Assembly (NCBI GenBank): GCA_025454925.1
Contig: JALONM010000033.1
Location: 1-40,382, forward strand
Length of the DNA: 40,382 nt
Source of the DNA: Cytophagaceae bacterium
Lineage (GTDB): Bacteria > Bacteroidota > Bacteroidia > Cytophagales > Cytophagaceae
Direction of reading: 5' to 3'
Part shown: one piece after another, positions 1-8,107 of the stretch
Position numbering within the stretch: position 1 is the stretch's first letter
Layout of the letters: each line of letters starts with the position of its first letter
The notes under the pieces: model-generated
What the model was told of the DNA's origin: nothing
The model's input: the letters and a program-made list of their open reading frames with translations, nothing else
The model's database searches: none
Program-made: the position numbers and the translations under genes

Positions 1-1000
1 AATAGGCCAGTAAAAAATACCGGACAAAACGTTGGCCTCTTCTGTACTGTAAAATGGCTGCGAAATAAACCAGTAAAATAGGTACTAAGAAGTAAATGGT
101 ATGCGCTTCCCGGATGGTGTCCGATACAGTTATCCAGGTAAATAAGCATAGGTAGGCCAAAACGGAACCTATGGTAAACCAAAAAAATTGACGTTGACGT
201 TCATACAAGTTTAAAAACAAGATGGAATACGTGACGAAGCTGAGCATCAACAACAGAAATGAAATTTCCTTGAAATAATAATTCATCCAAGGATTATTAG
301 GCCAAAAAAACTGAAATCCGATGCCATCTTCTCGAAACGTATGGAGCGCGCAGCTCAATACATAAAACACATAGAATAAATAAGCCCATTCACGAATTTT
401 CAGGAAAAGGAAAAAATTATAAATAGCCATGATGAGGATCACCCCATAATACAAGCCCAGGTAATAATATTCCTGATGGGCATAAGAAGAATAATACAAA
501 GGAGACTTTATTTTCATATGAAAACTTGCTCCCAAATCGGATTGCAGCCTTATGTAATATTCTTTTTCCCGCCCAGGCTTGATGTAATAACTTGGGTTTT
601 TATGCAGCAAACCTCTGTTTTCAAAATTTTCTAAATAACCTCCTGTACCTATCATGGAATCGCCTTCATACACTTGTATATGCCCTATATGCAAGTCTGG
701 GAATTCCAACAACCATAGTGGACACTCCGAATTATTGACCACTTTAAATCGAATCCAATAAGCTGAATGCAGGGATGCGCTGTTATTGGGTTTATCTTGG
801 GGACACTTAAAATCGATCTCAGATTGTAATCTTCGCACCTGATTTAACGTATAAGACAACGTATCGCGCCACACCTCCACCTGGGGGCCCAATAATTTTA
901 TTTCAGAGGATTGATTATTAAGAATGACCACTGGTATCGCCAAAAGCTCCTTTAAAGTAGCCAGCAACAATAAAATCCTCAAAAAGACGAAATAGTTCAT
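1..1000 (-). CDS. 7TMR-DISM sensor protein, C-terminus cut by window edge
   Basis: The minus strand is open from an ATG at 1000 to the left edge (about 333 codons). The N-terminus is a hydrophobic signal segment (NYFVFLRILLLLATLKELLA). It is followed by a roughly 140-residue extracellular domain with the WIRFKVVNNSE motif typical of 7TMR-DISMED2. Then come several hydrophobic helices beginning at YYGVILIMAIYNFFLFLKI, the signature first helix of the 7TMR-DISM seven-helix domain. In this family the missing C-terminus usually carries a histidine kinase, a diguanylate cyclase or a DNA-binding module. The output cannot be seen here. The ligand is often carbohydrate-like, and the gene is divergent from a secreted glucanase, but no functional link is shown. 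Confidence 0.8.
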   Translation of the reverse strand, partial: MNYFVFLRILLLLATLKELLAIPVVILNNQSSEIKLLGPQVEVWRDTLSYTLNQVRRLQSEIDFKCPQDKPNNSASLHSAYWIRFKVVNNSECPLWLLEFPDLHIGHIQVYEGDSMIGTGGYLENFENRGLLHKNPSYYIKPGREKEYYIRLQSDLGASFHMKIKSPLYYSSYAHQEYYYLGLYYGVILIMAIYNFFLFLKIREWAYLFYVFYVLSCALHTFREDGIGFQFFWPNNPWMNYYFKEISFLLLMLSFVTYSILFLNLYERQRQFFWFTIGSVLAYLCLFTWITVSDTIREAHTIYFLVPILLVYFAAILQYRRGQRFVRYFLLAY

Positions 1001-1240
1001 GAACTATCTTTTTACCTCTTGAACAATATACTAAAACAAAATTTAAATAACTTAAAAACAGTATATTAAAATAAAAAATCGAATACTTTGTTAATTTTTT
1101 AATCGTCCGTAAAGTATAATAATCAAGACAAAAACATATAACTTTAATGGTATTTTATTAAAATATTTTGACAATCCATATCCGATTCAAGTATGAAATG
1201 TGTATGCTTCGATTGCTAACCTTAAACATCGAAGGAAAAT

Positions 1241-3751
1241 ATGTTTACTACATTTCGAATCATCATTTATGTGTGTCTGGGTCTAAGCCTGGGTCTTTGG
1301 GCACAAAAGCCTTACACGGCAGGAGAAATTCAGTCGAGGAATAACACTCAATATGGGCGTTATGATTTCAGAATGTATTCAAGCCGGCACAGCGGTACCA
1401 CTTCAACGTTTTTTCTGTGGAAACAAGGTAGTACCGAAGCCAATGTCCGATGGAATGAAATCGACATTGAAACATTTGGCAAAGATGCCGCCTCCTGGCA
1501 ATCCAACCCTATTTGGGAATACAACGATGGCGATCAAAACACCAAACGCTGGGAAGCCACCCATGGTGGTACAGCCATAGCCCTTACCTGGGTAAATTTT
1601 GGACTGGAATGGACCCCGAACTACATTGCCTGGTTTGTAAACGGCACTGAAGTACGCAGGGTCAATAAAGGAGATAACGTTCCGGCCAACCATTTCCGTT
1701 ACAATAATGGAGACAGCCGCGATCCGGTTACTCATATCGCTGACCCTATGCGTATCGCCTTTAATCACTGGTCGGCATATTCTGTGGGCTGGTTGGGTGA
1801 ATTTTTCCCCAATACTCTGCCCTCCTATCAATTTGTAGACTGGATTACCTACCGTCCCTGGAATGGAACTGGATTTGGTGCGGTAAGCATCCGACATGAC
1901 TTTAACTCCATGGCAGAGGTTAATGAAAACTATTTTGTATCCAACCATACCTTCGACGATAACCGTTGTGACTTTTCGGGAAGAGCAGTAGGTGTAACCA
2001 ATGGCTACTTATGGTTGGGTATTTTTCAGGCTGGCCAGGAGCGTGCTCCCGCAGGAGCCGAACTTCCACGAGACAATAACCTGGCACCTTCCGTGCAACT
2101 TAGCTCACCTGCCAACAATACCGCTTATACAGCACCCGCCAGCATTTCAATGAGCGCCACTGCCACCGATGCCGATGGCACCATCAGCCGGGTAGAATTT
2201 TACAACGGTGCTACCTTGCTAGGTTCAGATGCCACTGCCCCTTACACATTCACCTGGACTAATGTGGCCACAGGCACCTATGCGCTTAGTGCCAGAGCCA
2301 TTGACAATGCTGGAGCTTCCACCCGATCTGCCGAAGCCACAGTTCGCGTAAATGCTTCTGCTCATATCATTCCGAAAAAAATTGAGGCAGAAGCCTACAG
2401 TGCTATGAATGGAATTGTGCTCGAAACTTCTACCGACGCCGGAGGAACCCAAAACCTGGGATACTTGGATGTTGGCGATTGGACAGATTATTTGATTCAG
2501 GTTCCAAGCGCTGGCACCTATCGCATGGAATGCAGGGTAGCAAGCGCCCTCACCACCGGTCGTTTTAGCTGGAACATAGGCACGCAAGTACTTGCTCAAT
2601 TTACCGTACCTAATACGGGAGGCTGGCAAACCTACACCACCCTGGGAGCCAACATTACTTTGCCTGCCGGTACGCATACCTTGCGCATGCAAGTCTCTGG
2701 AGGTGGTTATAACATCAACTTCTTTACCATTAATGCAACCGTATCGAACACAGCCCCCACAGTAACCTTAACAAGCCCGCTTGGAGGCAGCAGCTATACA
2801 ACACCTGCTTCGATTTTACTTAGCGCTGCGGCCAGCGATGCCGACGGCAGTATTGCCCGCGTAGAATTTTACCAAGGAACTACCTTGTTGGGCAGTGATG
2901 TGTCGGCACCCTATAGCATTACCTGGAATCAAAATGTAGCAGGTGAATATGCCATCCGTGCCAGAGCCATCGATAACTTAGGCGCCTCCACCAATAGCAG
3001 CATCAGTACCATCCGTGTAAATCCTGCCAATGAACTTTGCCAAACCCTGGCATTAGGAGCTACCGACTGGGCCTTGCGCAATACCTGGAGCGATGCCCAA
3101 ACGGGCTCTACCCTTGGCTCTATCAATAGCGCTTTAACCGTTACTCATCGTCAATGGGGGCAAGATTATTTCTGGCTGATCAGCACGCAACGTTATGCAC
3201 TGCAAGGGGGACTAACGTACCAACTGAAGTATACGATTTCGGGTAATTACAACATTGCGTCTACGGAAGTTGGGCTTGCCAGTGCTTACCAGTGGGACGG
3301 ACCTACCCTAAGCCAAACCAGCACTGTAGCAGCCGCTGGATATCCACTGAACCAAGCCACTGAAAAGACTATACAAATTCGTCCGGCAGCTTCTGGTTCT
3401 TATCATATCGCCATTCGAGTAAATTTACAAGGCCAACCGCCTTATCCGGCTGTGTTTTCTCTTTCAGGCGTTCAATATTGCGTGGGCACAGTGCTACGAA
3501 ATGCCCAAGGCATCCTCGAAAACGAATCGAATGCTATGGTAGTATTTCCGAATCCTTCCACCGATATGCTGCAACTAGAGTGCGATGGTGCTTATCAATT
3601 GGAGATCGTTAATGCACAAGGATTGAAAGTCGTTGAAACTACCATGGAAAATCATTGGCAATCTGAAATCAAAAACTGGAGCGCCGGCATGTATCAGATC
3701 CGACTTTGTAATGAAGCAGGTTGTAAAACCAAAACGTTCGTAAAACAATAA
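1241..3751 (+). CDS. Secreted multidomain beta-glucanase: circularly permuted GH16, Ig, CBM6, Ig, T9SS sorting domain
   Basis: An 836-residue exported enzyme, predicted to hydrolyse beta-1,3-1,4-glucan (lichenan). A signal peptide ends near residue 21 (LGLWA/Q). Residues 22-270 form a GH16 domain with the catalytic motif EIDIE (E73 nucleophile, D75, E77 acid/base) and the later FGLEWTPNYIAWFVNG segment. The block that normally opens GH16 (HDFNSM...TFDDNRCDFSG...NGYLWLGI) lies at about 219-262, after the catalytic half. This is the order known from the permuted Fibrobacter succinogenes glucanase. An Ig-like domain (283-370), a CBM6 (375-500, IEAEAY...GYLDVGDWTDY), a second Ig-like domain (504-592) and a beta-rich domain (about 597-745) follow. 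The last ~75 residues are a T9SS type A sorting domain (VFPNPSTDMLQLE). Expected location is secreted or cell-surface anchored. It appears monocistronic. Confidence 0.93.
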   Translation: MFTTFRIIIYVCLGLSLGLWAQKPYTAGEIQSRNNTQYGRYDFRMYSSRHSGTTSTFFLWKQGSTEANVRWNEIDIETFGKDAASWQSNPIWEYNDGDQNTKRWEATHGGTAIALTWVNFGLEWTPNYIAWFVNGTEVRRVNKGDNVPANHFRYNNGDSRDPVTHIADPMRIAFNHWSAYSVGWLGEFFPNTLPSYQFVDWITYRPWNGTGFGAVSIRHDFNSMAEVNENYFVSNHTFDDNRCDFSGRAVGVTNGYLWLGIFQAGQERAPAGAELPRDNNLAPSVQLSSPANNTAYTAPASISMSATATDADGTISRVEFYNGATLLGSDATAPYTFTWTNVATGTYALSARAIDNAGASTRSAEATVRVNASAHIIPKKIEAEAYSAMNGIVLETSTDAGGTQNLGYLDVGDWTDYLIQVPSAGTYRMECRVASALTTGRFSWNIGTQVLAQFTVPNTGGWQTYTTLGANITLPAGTHTLRMQVSGGGYNINFFTINATVSNTAPTVTLTSPLGGSSYTTPASILLSAAASDADGSIARVEFYQGTTLLGSDVSAPYSITWNQNVAGEYAIRARAIDNLGASTNSSISTIRVNPANELCQTLALGATDWALRNTWSDAQTGSTLGSINSALTVTHRQWGQDYFWLISTQRYALQGGLTYQLKYTISGNYNIASTEVGLASAYQWDGPTLSQTSTVAAAGYPLNQATEKTIQIRPAASGSYHIAIRVNLQGQPPYPAVFSLSGVQYCVGTVLRNAQGILENESNAMVVFPNPSTDMLQLECDGAYQLEIVNAQGLKVVETTMENHWQSEIKNWSAGMYQIRLCNEAGCKTKTFVKQ

Positions 3752-3827
3752 AACAAGTTCGTGAACCGGCATTCAACTTATTTATGGGTTGAATACCGTC
3801 TTGGTCCTTCTCTCACCTTCTCTGTTT

Positions 3828-3867
3828 AGCACGGTAAAAGTCATGGCTTTTATCGTGCTTTTTTTTC
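3828..3867 (+). terminator. Rho-independent terminator of the glucanase gene
   Basis: A 13-bp stem (AGCACGGTAAAAG pairing with CTTTTATCGTGCT, one G-T wobble) with a 6-nt loop is followed by a run of T. It lies 77 nt after the stop codon. Confidence 0.9.
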
Positions 3868-3963
3868 GTTAAACCCTAACGTCAAGAGGAGGCTGACGTT
3901 GGGATATGCAGCCACATCATTTTTCATTAACGGACTTTGCTTCCTAGTAAAAGGAATTATTTT

Positions 3964-4078
3964 GGGCGTGTCCCTTGTGGCGGGATGGCGCTACAAGCGC
4001 CACCCTTACTGCGGGCCGGGCTATCGCTGCAAGCCCTGGCGCCCTTAGCGCCAGGGCTTTACACTCTATCCCTCACGC
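3964..4078 (+). repeat. Dispersed 115-bp GC-rich structured repeat, copy A
   Basis: It starts GGGCGTGTCCC, has a central GGGCCGGGCTATCGCTGCAAG and ends CTATCCCTCACGC. The ends GCGTG and CACGC can pair. Two internal hairpins are visible (TGGCGC...GCGCCA and CCTGGCGC...GCGCCAGG). The same layout recurs at 15171-15296, 22791-22905 and 33704-33818. The open frames through it are by-products of its GC content. The rest of the 3868-4265 gap holds a diverged segment shared with copy C (GGGAATAGAGCCA near 4153) and no supportable gene. Confidence 0.85.
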
Positions 4079-4265
4079 AAAAACAGCCACGTATTTACAC
4101 GAAATTTCTTCCTAGAAATTCCATCCCTCGGAGTTTGAAAAAAAACCATTCAGGGAATAGAGCCAATCTTTTTTACGCTTATGCATTTCTATGTCGGAGA
4201 ACCCTGGAATTCGAATAATGCCATCCTAGAATAGAAAACAAGAAAAATGAGTGTTACAGACTAAC

Positions 4266-4910
4266 TTATAAACCCGGACGAGAAAATGTAATTTCTTTTC
4301 GGTTTTTTAAAATCTTCATCGATTCCTTGGAAGTACTGATTGCTCCTACATAAAAGTGATTGGAATTTGCAACGGCCTTGCTGCTTTCAAGCAATTCCTT
4401 CTTTACACCTTCCGCTTGATGATAATCGGAATGTATGAAATACGCATTCCCCTTTTCTATTGATAAAAATCCAATGTGATTGTCCAAGCCTAACAAATAC
4501 AGCCCATTCCGAAGGCCTGGAATGAAAGTAAGCAAACTATCGCGCCCCAACAGATGTTGATGCTCCGGGCAAAATTGTTTTACTTCATCGAAGGAATGTG
4601 CTTGAGCCATATGATACCGGTTCATATTAAATCCGGCATCGCGCAATACGGTTGACACAAAATAACCACAAGCAATATTCCCTTTTCCTGGCCGCTCACT
4701 TATACCGTAAAAATTCCATGGCGTTCCATACCAGGAAGGTATCAGGGAATCCACGACCAGTCTGGTCCAGGCTTCGGGCAATTGTGCTTCGGTAGACGTG
4801 GCTAGCAACTTGCGGCAACGTAAAACATGATTGGTATACGAAGAAGGTGATTGCGCCCACAAACTGAGCGGAAGGCACAGCATGATGCCTAATATCTTAA
4901 AAGCCGACAT
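4266..4910 (-). CDS. Exported papain-fold (NlpC/P60-like) cysteine hydrolase
   Basis: A 214-residue protein with a signal peptide (cleavage near LSLWA/Q, residue 19). The region GKGNIACGYFVSTVLRDAGF places a cysteine (C81) at the start of a helix, as in NlpC/P60 and CHAP hydrolases. H145 (LDNHIGFL) and H160 (YFIHSDYH) are the best candidates for the catalytic histidine and third polar residue. It lacks the classical DCSG motif, so the assignment is at fold level only. A periplasmic role in cleaving peptidoglycan peptides or amide bonds is inferred. The gene stands alone, with a ~96-bp gap from the DUF218 gene upstream on the same strand. Confidence 0.6.
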   Translation of the reverse strand: MSAFKILGIMLCLPLSLWAQSPSSYTNHVLRCRKLLATSTEAQLPEAWTRLVVDSLIPSWYGTPWNFYGISERPGKGNIACGYFVSTVLRDAGFNMNRYHMAQAHSFDEVKQFCPEHQHLLGRDSLLTFIPGLRNGLYLLGLDNHIGFLSIEKGNAYFIHSDYHQAEGVKKELLESSKAVANSNHFYVGAISTSKESMKILKNRKEITFSRPGL

Positions 4911-5006
4911 AGTTTTTTAGTTCCTAATGCAGGCATTCGTTAAAAGATACAAGCGCGCGGATATTTCAACTAAAAAAGCAAACAACAACTCAATCCCCGT
5001 CCCGAA

Positions 5007-5771
5007 TCAGGTGTATCCCATCAAGGCGTATATTGTTCTGCCTATCCATTCTTTGATCAGAATATGCCAAAGAAAAAATGATTTTTCAGAAGGTAAAAGC
5101 CAGGAATCCGGAGTCCATAAAATGGGATGATGATGAAAATCCACGGGAAAAGTTTCTAATAGAATTCCCGTTTTACGAAAACAAGCTTCTGCACGGGGCA
5201 TGTGAAAAGCCGAAGTAATAAGCAAGCATTCTTTTACACTCATGCTATCAAGCAGACGCTTGCTAAAAACAGCATTTTCGTGAGTATTGAAAGAGGCTGT
5301 TTCCAAAACTATGGCAGATTCTGGAATTTCGTGCAAGAGTAATGTTTTTTTCAGGGTGGCTGCTTCAGAGCCCGCTCCGGTAAACAATCGTCCGCTTCCT
5401 CCTGTAATCAGTATTTTTTTCACTTTACCCATTTTATACAGTTGCGCCGCGTGCAACACCCGGTCGGCACCTTGGCTGTAATAAACGCGGTCAGCGGGCT
5501 GTAGTTCCAGGTTCGCCACCCCGGATAAAACGACTCCAACTTCATACGTTTTCAGACTGGAAATGGGCTTGGGAAACGGTTCATACCAAGTCACCAGCCA
5601 ATGACTTAAAAAGGGATTAGTAAAGACCAGAAAAACAACCAGAAGAGCCGTCAGACACTGCCTTTTGCGAATGGGGTTCTTTAACCATAAAGAAGCTACT
5701 ATCAATATGGCCATCCAGGTAACCGGCATTAAAAACCAAAACAAGGTTTTGGAAAGAAACTGAAAAATCAT
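5007..5771 (-). CDS. DUF218/YdcF (ElyC-like) membrane protein
   Basis: A 254-residue protein. Two hydrophobic helices fill residues ~8-55, then a periplasmic alpha/beta DUF218 domain follows. Family motifs are visible: VVLSG at the first strand, ILITGGSG, ETASFNTHENA and LLITSAFHMPRA. Family members include ElyC (SanA/YdcF group), linked to envelope integrity and undecaprenyl-phosphate carrier use in enterobacteria. The enzymatic reaction remains unclear for most members. The length matches ElyC. The gene is divergent from the polyprenyl synthase gene, with ~96 bp between starts. Confidence 0.85.
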   Translation of the reverse strand: MIFQFLSKTLFWFLMPVTWMAILIVASLWLKNPIRKRQCLTALLVVFLVFTNPFLSHWLVTWYEPFPKPISSLKTYEVGVVLSGVANLELQPADRVYYSQGADRVLHAAQLYKMGKVKKILITGGSGRLFTGAGSEAATLKKTLLLHEIPESAIVLETASFNTHENAVFSKRLLDSMSVKECLLITSAFHMPRAEACFRKTGILLETFPVDFHHHPILWTPDSWLLPSEKSFFLWHILIKEWIGRTIYALMGYT

Positions 5772-5867
5772 ACCCTCAATCTAGTACTTTTCAAGAATAA
5801 ATACAGACCGGCAATCCCTAAAAGAGTACCTTGGTATTTGTACATTTTGCCTTATATTGCAGGCGCA

Positions 5868-6845
5868 ATGGCAAGCCTCATTCAGGAAATTCAATCTCCG
5901 ATTTCGGAAGATATAAAACACTTTGAAGCAAAGTTTCGGGAAAGCATGAAAAGCCGCGTCATGCTGCTCGATACGATCATGTCGTACATTGTAAAAAGGA
6001 AAGGCAAGCAATTACGACCCATGTTCGTGTTTCTTACGGCGCATTTGTGCGGGGGAGTCAACGAATCTACACACCGGGGAGCAGCCCTTATCGAATTGCT
6101 TCATACCGCCACGCTCGTTCACGATGATGTGGTTGACGATGCCAATTACCGCAGAGGATTTTTCTCCATCAACGCCTTATGGAAAAATAAAATTGCAGTC
6201 CTGGTTGGTGATTATTTATTATCGCGTGGTTTGCTTTTATCCATCAACCATGGCGACTTCGAAATGCTCCGCATCGTATCGGATGCCGTACGGGAAATGA
6301 GTGAAGGAGAATTATTGCAAATTGAAAAAGCCCGCAACCTCAATATCACCGAAGCCATTTATTATGAAATCATACGTCAGAAAACGGCCTCGCTGATTTC
6401 CTCGTGTTGTGGTGTAGGTGCGGCCTCCGCTTGCCAAGACGAGCAAGTGATTCAAAGGGCCCGCATTTTCGGGGAAAAAGTAGGCATGGCATTTCAAATT
6501 AAAGACGACTTATTCGATTATACCAGTGCCGATATTATCGGTAAGCCAGTAGGCATTGATATCAAAGAACGGAAAATGACCCTGCCGGTTATTTTTGCTT
6601 TGAACAAAGCCAGTCGCAGCGAAAAAGACCATATCATTAATATTATTAAAAACGAAAGCCACAAGCCTCGCAAAGTGGCCGAAGTAATTGATTTTGTAAA
6701 AGCTTCCGGCGGAATAGAATATTCGTTTACCGCCATGAATGGTTTTAGGGAAGAGGCCTTCGCCTTGTTATCGCAATTTCCTGCTTCGCCCTACCGCGAA
6801 GCCTTGGAAAAACTGGTTAACTACACCATTGAGCGTGAAAAATAA
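5868..6845 (+). CDS. Trans-polyprenyl diphosphate synthase (IspB-like)
   Basis: It condenses isopentenyl diphosphate onto an allylic primer to make the long isoprenoid chain, most likely the menaquinone side chain. GKQLRP lies near the N-terminus. The first aspartate-rich motif is LVHDDVVDDAN and the second is IKDDLFDYT; both bind Mg-diphosphate. I prefer the ATG at 5868 (MASLIQEIQ, 325 residues); an in-frame ATG at 5838 would add ten residues unlike the family. The stop overlaps the start of nuoH (TAATG), so the two are translationally coupled. The product length (C30-C45) cannot be read by eye. Confidence 0.92.
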   Translation: MASLIQEIQSPISEDIKHFEAKFRESMKSRVMLLDTIMSYIVKRKGKQLRPMFVFLTAHLCGGVNESTHRGAALIELLHTATLVHDDVVDDANYRRGFFSINALWKNKIAVLVGDYLLSRGLLLSINHGDFEMLRIVSDAVREMSEGELLQIEKARNLNITEAIYYEIIRQKTASLISSCCGVGAASACQDEQVIQRARIFGEKVGMAFQIKDDLFDYTSADIIGKPVGIDIKERKMTLPVIFALNKASRSEKDHIINIIKNESHKPRKVAEVIDFVKASGGIEYSFTAMNGFREEAFALLSQFPASPYREALEKLVNYTIEREK

Positions 6846-7918
6846 TGATTTCCTTTGCCCTCATATTATCCCTTATACTCAGTTACGCCATTCTGATATT
6901 ATGGACGGAGCGTAAGTTGGCAGCTTTTGCCCAAGACCGCTTAGGTCCGATGGAAGTAGGGAAATACGGCCTGATGCAAAGCTTTGCAGACCTCATTAAG
7001 TTATTTCAGAAAGAAGACATTGTACCCAATACTGCCGACAGACGAATGTTCATGGCAGCACCCATCGTCATTTTTGTTTCTATCTTCGCTGGTTTCGCAG
7101 CCCTTCCGCTATGGGGAGAAGCTGCTGCTTCAATTGACCTAGGATTATTTTATCTGATGACGATTGTGTCGCTGGAAGTATTGGGCTTGATAATGGCCGG
7201 ATGGGGCTCTGGTAGTAAATTCCCACTGTATGGTGCCATGCGGGCGGTCAGCCAGATGCTTTCATATGAAATTCCACTTACCTTATCCATCCTGTGTGTG
7301 GTGGTGTGTTGCGGATCATTCAATTTATATTCCATCGGAATGCAGCAAGGTGGATTTTCGACAGAACCTATTTACCTTTTAGGATTTGGTCCGGAAATAA
7401 GCCACTGGAGCGGATTTCTGGCTTGGAATATATTCCGGTCTCCGGCTTTGTTGCTGGCATTCATCGTATTCTTCATTTCTTCACTTGCGGAATGCAATAG
7501 AGCACCTTTCGATATTCCGGAAGCTGAATCGGAACTAGTGGGTGGATTTCACACGGAGTACTCCGGATTTCGTTTTGCCATACTTTTTCTGGGTGAATAT
7601 GCGATGATGCTCCTGATGGCATTTTTAGGAGCGATTTTATTCTTAGGAAGTTGGAATACTCCATTTCCAAATATTGGTCCGGGCTTGCTTGGACAATGGA
7701 CCAGTGGAAGTCCGGGTACCCTTGGTGGTATTGCCTGGGGAATCTTTTGGCTTGGTAGTAAAACTGCTTTTTTACTGTGTCTGCAAATACTTGCTCGTTG
7801 GACGTATCCTCGATTACGAGTAGACCAGTTGATGTACCTTTGCTGGAAGGTATTGCTTCCGTTTGGGTTATTGGCTTTATTCCTTAGCATTCTTACCAAA
7901 GCGTATTGCTTATTATAA
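6845..7918 (+). CDS. nuoH: NADH-quinone oxidoreductase subunit H
   Basis: A 357-residue membrane subunit of complex I that links the peripheral arm to the membrane arm and contributes to the quinone-binding chamber. It is hydrophobic throughout, with about eight helices. Conserved family segments are present: TERKLAAFAQDRLGP at the N-terminus, GLMQSFADLIKLFQKED, and AECNRAPFDIPEAESELVGG, the loop with conserved acidic residues near the quinone site. No other nuo gene is in the window, so nuoH is separated from the usual nuoA-N cluster or is an extra copy. It shares one base with the upstream polyprenyl synthase gene. Confidence 0.95.
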   Translation: MISFALILSLILSYAILILWTERKLAAFAQDRLGPMEVGKYGLMQSFADLIKLFQKEDIVPNTADRRMFMAAPIVIFVSIFAGFAALPLWGEAAASIDLGLFYLMTIVSLEVLGLIMAGWGSGSKFPLYGAMRAVSQMLSYEIPLTLSILCVVVCCGSFNLYSIGMQQGGFSTEPIYLLGFGPEISHWSGFLAWNIFRSPALLLAFIVFFISSLAECNRAPFDIPEAESELVGGFHTEYSGFRFAILFLGEYAMMLLMAFLGAILFLGSWNTPFPNIGPGLLGQWTSGSPGTLGGIAWGIFWLGSKTAFLLCLQILARWTYPRLRVDQLMYLCWKVLLPFGLLALFLSILTKAYCLL

Positions 7919-8107
7919 CCATATTTACTTGTAACTAATTTTACACGTAAAAATCTTTGAATCTGTTTTTTTAAAGGATTAAGCCCTTATTTTATTTATT
8001 GAATTCCCTATACTATCTGTTTTGTGGCAATGTAGGATCAAAAAATAACTTATTTTTTGAATTTTGGTATACCATTTGCGACTGGTTGTTCAATCAAACC
8101 AACCGCT

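Noticed and set aside
1241-3751. Annotating the first gene as an ordinary GH16 domain with an extra unknown segment
   Set aside because: The segment at residues 219-262 supplies the strands missing from the front, so permutation explains the whole domain better.
3937-4218. 93-codon open frame, plus similar frames at 15093-15346, 22714-22954 and 33600-33914
   Set aside because: All run through copies of the GC-rich structured repeat, are not conserved between copies as protein, and lack family resemblance.
7294-7899. Several frames of 65-116 codons inside nuoH
   Set aside because: Shadows of the conserved nuoH frame.
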